From Segatella copri (GTDB lineage Bacteria > Bacteroidota > Bacteroidia > Bacteroidales > Bacteroidaceae): a stretch of 64,000 bases of DNA. Positions 60,736-64,000 of this stretch are shown here, piece after piece (the stretch's first letter is position 1; each line of letters begins with the position of its first letter). Made by a program: the position numbers and the translations under genes. The stretch lies in NCBI RefSeq assembly GCF_019127135.1, contig NZ_JAHOEA010000014.1, forward strand, positions 1-64,000, written 5' to 3'. The notes beneath the pieces are model-generated. The model was not told where the DNA came from. It did not search any database and was given only the letters and a program-made list of their open reading frames with translations.

Positions 60736-61845
60736 TTATTTGTTTCCATACTCATAATAATACCAGTAGGTATTTCCATAAGTATCCCGAAGAGCATTCT
60801 GCCTTTCAGTCTCGTTGGCACATTTATGATCCATCTGCTGATAATCCTCAAAGTCAGTATCCATCACATTATCGTGATAAACGATACTTGGATTACTGCG
60901 GCGATGTGTATAGAGAACCAACGCTTCCTTATAATGAACAGGCAGTTTGCCCGAAGTTACTTTATAATGTTTCTGCACCTCTACCACGAACTTGTCGAGT
61001 TGCTTGTCCAGCAAGAGCGCACAAAGCTGGTAGTCAACAGGCAGACGATACTTGAGATGATGTTTAACCATCCATGCCGAAGGTTTCTGCATCCATTTTG
61101 GCGCCTTCCACATCATAGCCTTCACGGTTACGCTATCCGGCATCATCGCCTTACTTCCACCTACCAGCGTATAGGTAAAGAGACGACTGCCCAATTCGCC
61201 AGTTTCGTTGAGACAAGCTATACGGAGCATCGTCAACGAAGAATCTGTCTTGAGCGATTTTTCACCTACTTCCAAAGCTTTTTCATACTGTTTTTCTTTC
61301 ATCAGATGTTCCATGCGCATACGTTCATGAAACAGACGGTCATTGCTTGCTATAAAGTTGACAAGCAATATCATCACCAGCATCTGAAGCAGATTCACCC
61401 ACATATAGCGCGAGAACCAGCCGTTGCTGTGAGGCTCTGCTTCTATCGGCTCCAGCTGTCGGGCTATCCATATCAATCCACCCCAGAGAATCAGACAGAG
61501 TGGCAGGATAATCCACCACGCCCCCAATGAATGATGAAGGTCGATATCAACGGGAATATCGGTAATCATCGTCAGGACGAGGAACGAAGGGAAATAAGTA
61601 AGCCCGTGGAAACGGCGTTTCACACGGGTTACCGCGTACACTCCCACTTGCAGCAGATAGAGTACGAGTGTAATAAGCAGTGGAGCTAGCGTGTAACTGT
61701 AGTTGGTCAAACCGCCTGAGAAAACATGCTGAGCCACTGCCAATACGTCTGCCTGGTAAAATGCCAGGTAGACGTAGGTAAATGTGATAAAGATGATAGC
61801 ACAGGCGATTTGCATCTTCGCCGTACTACTCCTTTTATTTTTCAT
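60736..61845 (-). CDS. Multi-pass membrane protein, DUF6057-like
   Basis: A 369-residue protein with five or so helices in the first 170 residues (AIIFITFTYVYLAFY, LAPLLITLVLYLLQ, WWIILPLCLILWGGLIW, YMWVNLLQMLVMILLV) and a soluble helical half with a TPR-like piece (HLMKEKQYEKALEVGEKSLK). Resembles DUF6057 of Bacteroidota; I am not certain. It lies 11 nt from glgB and 23 nt from the TPR gene, which suggests one complex or pathway. Confidence 0.65.
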   Translation of the reverse strand: MKNKRSSTAKMQIACAIIFITFTYVYLAFYQADVLAVAQHVFSGGLTNYSYTLAPLLITLVLYLLQVGVYAVTRVKRRFHGLTYFPSFLVLTMITDIPVDIDLHHSLGAWWIILPLCLILWGGLIWIARQLEPIEAEPHSNGWFSRYMWVNLLQMLVMILLVNFIASNDRLFHERMRMEHLMKEKQYEKALEVGEKSLKTDSSLTMLRIACLNETGELGSRLFTYTLVGGSKAMMPDSVTVKAMMWKAPKWMQKPSAWMVKHHLKYRLPVDYQLCALLLDKQLDKFVVEVQKHYKVTSGKLPVHYKEALVLYTHRRSNPSIVYHDNVMDTDFEDYQQMDHKCANETERQNALRDTYGNTYWYYYEYGNK

Positions 61846-61856
61846 AAATCAATCTA

Positions 61857-63956
61857 TTAATTTTTCTTCAGCACCAAAGCTGTACGAGCTGGCAGATAAA
61901 GCTTCAGCCACTCCTTACGGTCTTTCACATAAAGTGGATCGTAGCTGGTCAAATGCGTCATCGTGTCATCATTCAAGCCATTGCCGCCGAAATCCTTGTT
62001 GTCAGAATCAAGCACTACGCTGTAGGAACCGGTAGGAACCAGGAAGCCATAGTCTGTGAAAGAGCGGGTTGGCGAGAAGTTGAACACGAAGAGCAGATCG
62101 CCACGCATAAAGGCGAGAACCTGATCGCCATCGTTATGCCAGATTTCTACAACTGGTGTCTTGTTAAAATTCTTTTCGCTTGTGATTGTCTTGAGCATCT
62201 CTCGGTCGAAATCTCCAAGATAGTGGTAGCAGAGTTCATGATTATCTACCAGATTCCACTGTCTGCGGGCGTATTTATGGCTCCAGCCATTACCCTCGCG
62301 AGGGAAATCGATCCACTCTGGGTGACCGAACTCATTACCCATGAAGTTGAGATAACCGCCATTAATTGTAGAGGCAGTAACCAGACGGATCATCTTATGC
62401 AGAGCTATACCACGATGAGCCATTTCGTTTTCATCGCCCTTCTTGAAATGCCAGTACATATCGGCATCAATCAGACGGAAGATGATGGTCTTATCGCCCA
62501 CCAATGCCTGGTCATGACTCTCACAGTAAGAGATGGTCTTCTCATCCGAACGGCGGTTCTTTACCTCCCAGAAGATGCTGGATGGTTTCCAGTCCTCATC
62601 CTTCAGTTCCTTGATGGTCTTGATCCAATAATCTGGAATATTCATCGCCATGCGATAGTCAAAACCATAACCGCCATCCTCAAATTTGGCTGCCAGTCCC
62701 GGCATTCCACTCACCTCTTCGGCAATCGTAATGGCATGCTTGTTAACCTCATGAATCAGACAGTTGGCAAGGGTAAGATAGCAGATGGCATTATCATCCT
62801 CGTGACCATTGAAATAATCGCCGTAGTTGCAGAATGCCTCACCCAGACCATGACTGTAATAGAGCATGGATGTTACACCATCAAAACGGAATCCGTCGAA
62901 ATGGAACTCATTGAGCCAATACTTGCAGTTGCTCAACAGGAAGTGGATGACTTCATCCTTTCCATAGTCGAAGCAGAGACTGTCCCAAGCCGGATGCTCA
63001 TGACGGTCGCCTGGATAGAAATACTGATTAGGATCGCCAGCGAGATTACCCAGTCCTTCCACCTCATTCTTTACGGCATGAGAGTGAACGATGTCCATGA
63101 TGACGGCAATGCCATTCTGGTGAGCTGTATCAATGAGATCCTTCAACTCTTCAGGAGTTCCAAAGCGGCTACTTGCAGCAAAGAAACTGCTTACATGATA
63201 GCCGAAGGAGCCATAATACGGATGCTCCTGGATAGCCATAATCTGAATGCAGTTGTAACCATCCTTGATGATACGTGGCAACACATTCTCCTTAAACTCT
63301 GTGTAGGTGCCAACCTTCTCTGCATCCTGCGCCATACCGATATGGCATTCATAGATAAGCAGCGGCGCCACATTTGGTCTGAAGGTTTTCTTCTTCCATT
63401 TATATGGTTCCGGATTCCATACCTGAGCAGAGAAAATCTTGGTCTGGTCGTCCTGCACCACGCGCTGTGCCCATGCAGGAATACGCTCACCTTCTCCACC
63501 TTCCCAGTGAACTTTCATCTTGAAGAGATCGCCATGTTTCATCGCTTTCTCCAGAAGTTTGAGTTCCCAGTTGCCGGTATTCTTTATTCTTTTGGCACGA
63601 TACTTTTCGGTTTCCTGCCAGTTGTTGAAGTCACCGATCAGATAGATGTCTGTAGCATTAGGTGCCCACTCACGGAACACCCATCCACGGGCAGTCTTAT
63701 GCAGTCCGAAATACTCGTATCCATTGGCAAAATCGCTCAATGTCTTTTTGCCGTTATTAGTCAGCTGACCGAGTTTCCATAGTGCATGTTCGTGTCGGCC
63801 CTTGATAGCATCCTCATAGTCTGCCAGATATGGGTCGTTCTTCACGAGTCCGATATGTTTTACCACAGCCTTCGCTGCTTTTTTTGCAACTGTTTTCTTT
63901 GCAGTTGCTTTTTTAGTTGCAGCCTTTTGGGCTGTAGTTTTCTTTTCTGTTGCCAT
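61857..63956 (-). CDS. glgB: Glycogen branching enzyme with H1-like tail
   Basis: Makes alpha-1,6 branches in glycogen. The 699 residues have a CBM48 domain (about 75-170; GWVFREWAPNATDIYLIGDF) and a GH13 barrel with MDIVHSH, catalytic Asp in FDGFRFDGVTSML, Glu in TIAEEVSGMP, CESHDQALVG, and a C-terminal beta domain. It is closer to eukaryotic-type (GH13_8) enzymes. The first 33 residues are an added tail of Lys/Ala/Thr repeats (TAKKTVAKKAAK) like histone H1. A complete gene at the window end; its promoter lies beyond. Confidence 0.94.
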   Translation of the reverse strand: MATEKKTTAQKAATKKATAKKTVAKKAAKAVVKHIGLVKNDPYLADYEDAIKGRHEHALWKLGQLTNNGKKTLSDFANGYEYFGLHKTARGWVFREWAPNATDIYLIGDFNNWQETEKYRAKRIKNTGNWELKLLEKAMKHGDLFKMKVHWEGGEGERIPAWAQRVVQDDQTKIFSAQVWNPEPYKWKKKTFRPNVAPLLIYECHIGMAQDAEKVGTYTEFKENVLPRIIKDGYNCIQIMAIQEHPYYGSFGYHVSSFFAASSRFGTPEELKDLIDTAHQNGIAVIMDIVHSHAVKNEVEGLGNLAGDPNQYFYPGDRHEHPAWDSLCFDYGKDEVIHFLLSNCKYWLNEFHFDGFRFDGVTSMLYYSHGLGEAFCNYGDYFNGHEDDNAICYLTLANCLIHEVNKHAITIAEEVSGMPGLAAKFEDGGYGFDYRMAMNIPDYWIKTIKELKDEDWKPSSIFWEVKNRRSDEKTISYCESHDQALVGDKTIIFRLIDADMYWHFKKGDENEMAHRGIALHKMIRLVTASTINGGYLNFMGNEFGHPEWIDFPREGNGWSHKYARRQWNLVDNHELCYHYLGDFDREMLKTITSEKNFNKTPVVEIWHNDGDQVLAFMRGDLLFVFNFSPTRSFTDYGFLVPTGSYSVVLDSDNKDFGGNGLNDDTMTHLTSYDPLYVKDRKEWLKLYLPARTALVLKKN

Positions 63957-64000
63957 ATATCATGATTTTAGATGGTTACTCTATATTTTTATTCTTTATT

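Noticed and set aside
61953..63782. 609-codon open frame on the plus strand opposite glgB
   Set aside because: Antisense shadow of a well-conserved enzyme gene; no family features.

Overview
This window is chromosomal DNA of a gut Bacteroidota, most like Prevotella/Segatella (S. copri group). I infer this from Bacteroidota-only families (smalltalk peptide, DUF4295, DUF4293, DUF4738-like lipoprotein, HU domains joined to LysM or SPOR domains), from the lack of Shine-Dalgarno sequences, and from about 16 copies of the Bacteroidota -7 promoter box TAnnTTTG on both strands, usually 20-110 nt before a gene.

Layout. 1-4.15 kb is an accessory patch beside a tRNA-Arg(TCT) gene: an HU-like protein and smalltalk peptide, then a 3.1 kb cassette between two imperfect direct repeats. 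The cassette holds a broken hydrolase-DUF1653 gene, a RhuM-family gene, a truncated HAD gene, an AlkD-like repair gene and an RNase H-like remnant. From 4.7 to 37 kb most genes are on the + strand: a tricorn-like protease; ftsY-rimO-HU-(HU+membrane+LysM); a minus-strand island with radA-queC-TlpA-like; pgk; an AspT/YidE-type transporter; three parts of a Na+-pumping decarboxylase; a minus-strand lipoprotein and rfbC; an HU+membrane+SPOR protein; an FHA protein; the run hisH-hisA-hisF-hisIE-ftsE-lysC; lysA, two glycosyltransferase-like genes and hrpB. From 37.1 kb most genes are on the - strand: rpmB-rpmG-DUF4295, tsaD-cinA, map, DMP19-smpB-metH-HAD, a flippase, rpsP, bamD-rpoZ-DUF4293, serC-serA-DUF1015-YigZ, a DbpA-like helicase, and glgB with two membrane/TPR genes. 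Two + strand units interrupt this: an Fe-S-scaffold-like/GGGtGRT gene pair (45.4-47.2 kb) and uvrB.

How it fits together. Most content is housekeeping: late histidine steps, aspartate-family entry and the lysine end step, serine synthesis, methionine synthase, ribosomal proteins, tmRNA partner SmpB, tRNA t6A enzyme TsaD, SRP receptor FtsY and outer-membrane assembly factor BamD. Decarboxylase parts (lamin-tail OadG, biotin carrier, beta channel) imply a carboxyltransferase alpha subunit encoded elsewhere, as expected for a succinate/propionate-forming anaerobe.

Most worth a second look: the scaffold/GGGtGRT pair with its leader and strong terminator; two proteins that each join an HU-type domain across the inner membrane to a peptidoglycan-binding domain; a six-copy 21-bp palindromic array at 47.22-47.34 kb; dispersed intergenic repeats, one of which also appears inside a coding linker; a Lys-type phosphoglycerate dehydrogenase; a MetH without its reactivation domain; and a histone-H1-like tail on GlgB. 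I found no CRISPR array, transposase, rRNA or recognisable riboswitch. Promoters, terminators and functions are read by eye; no search was run.
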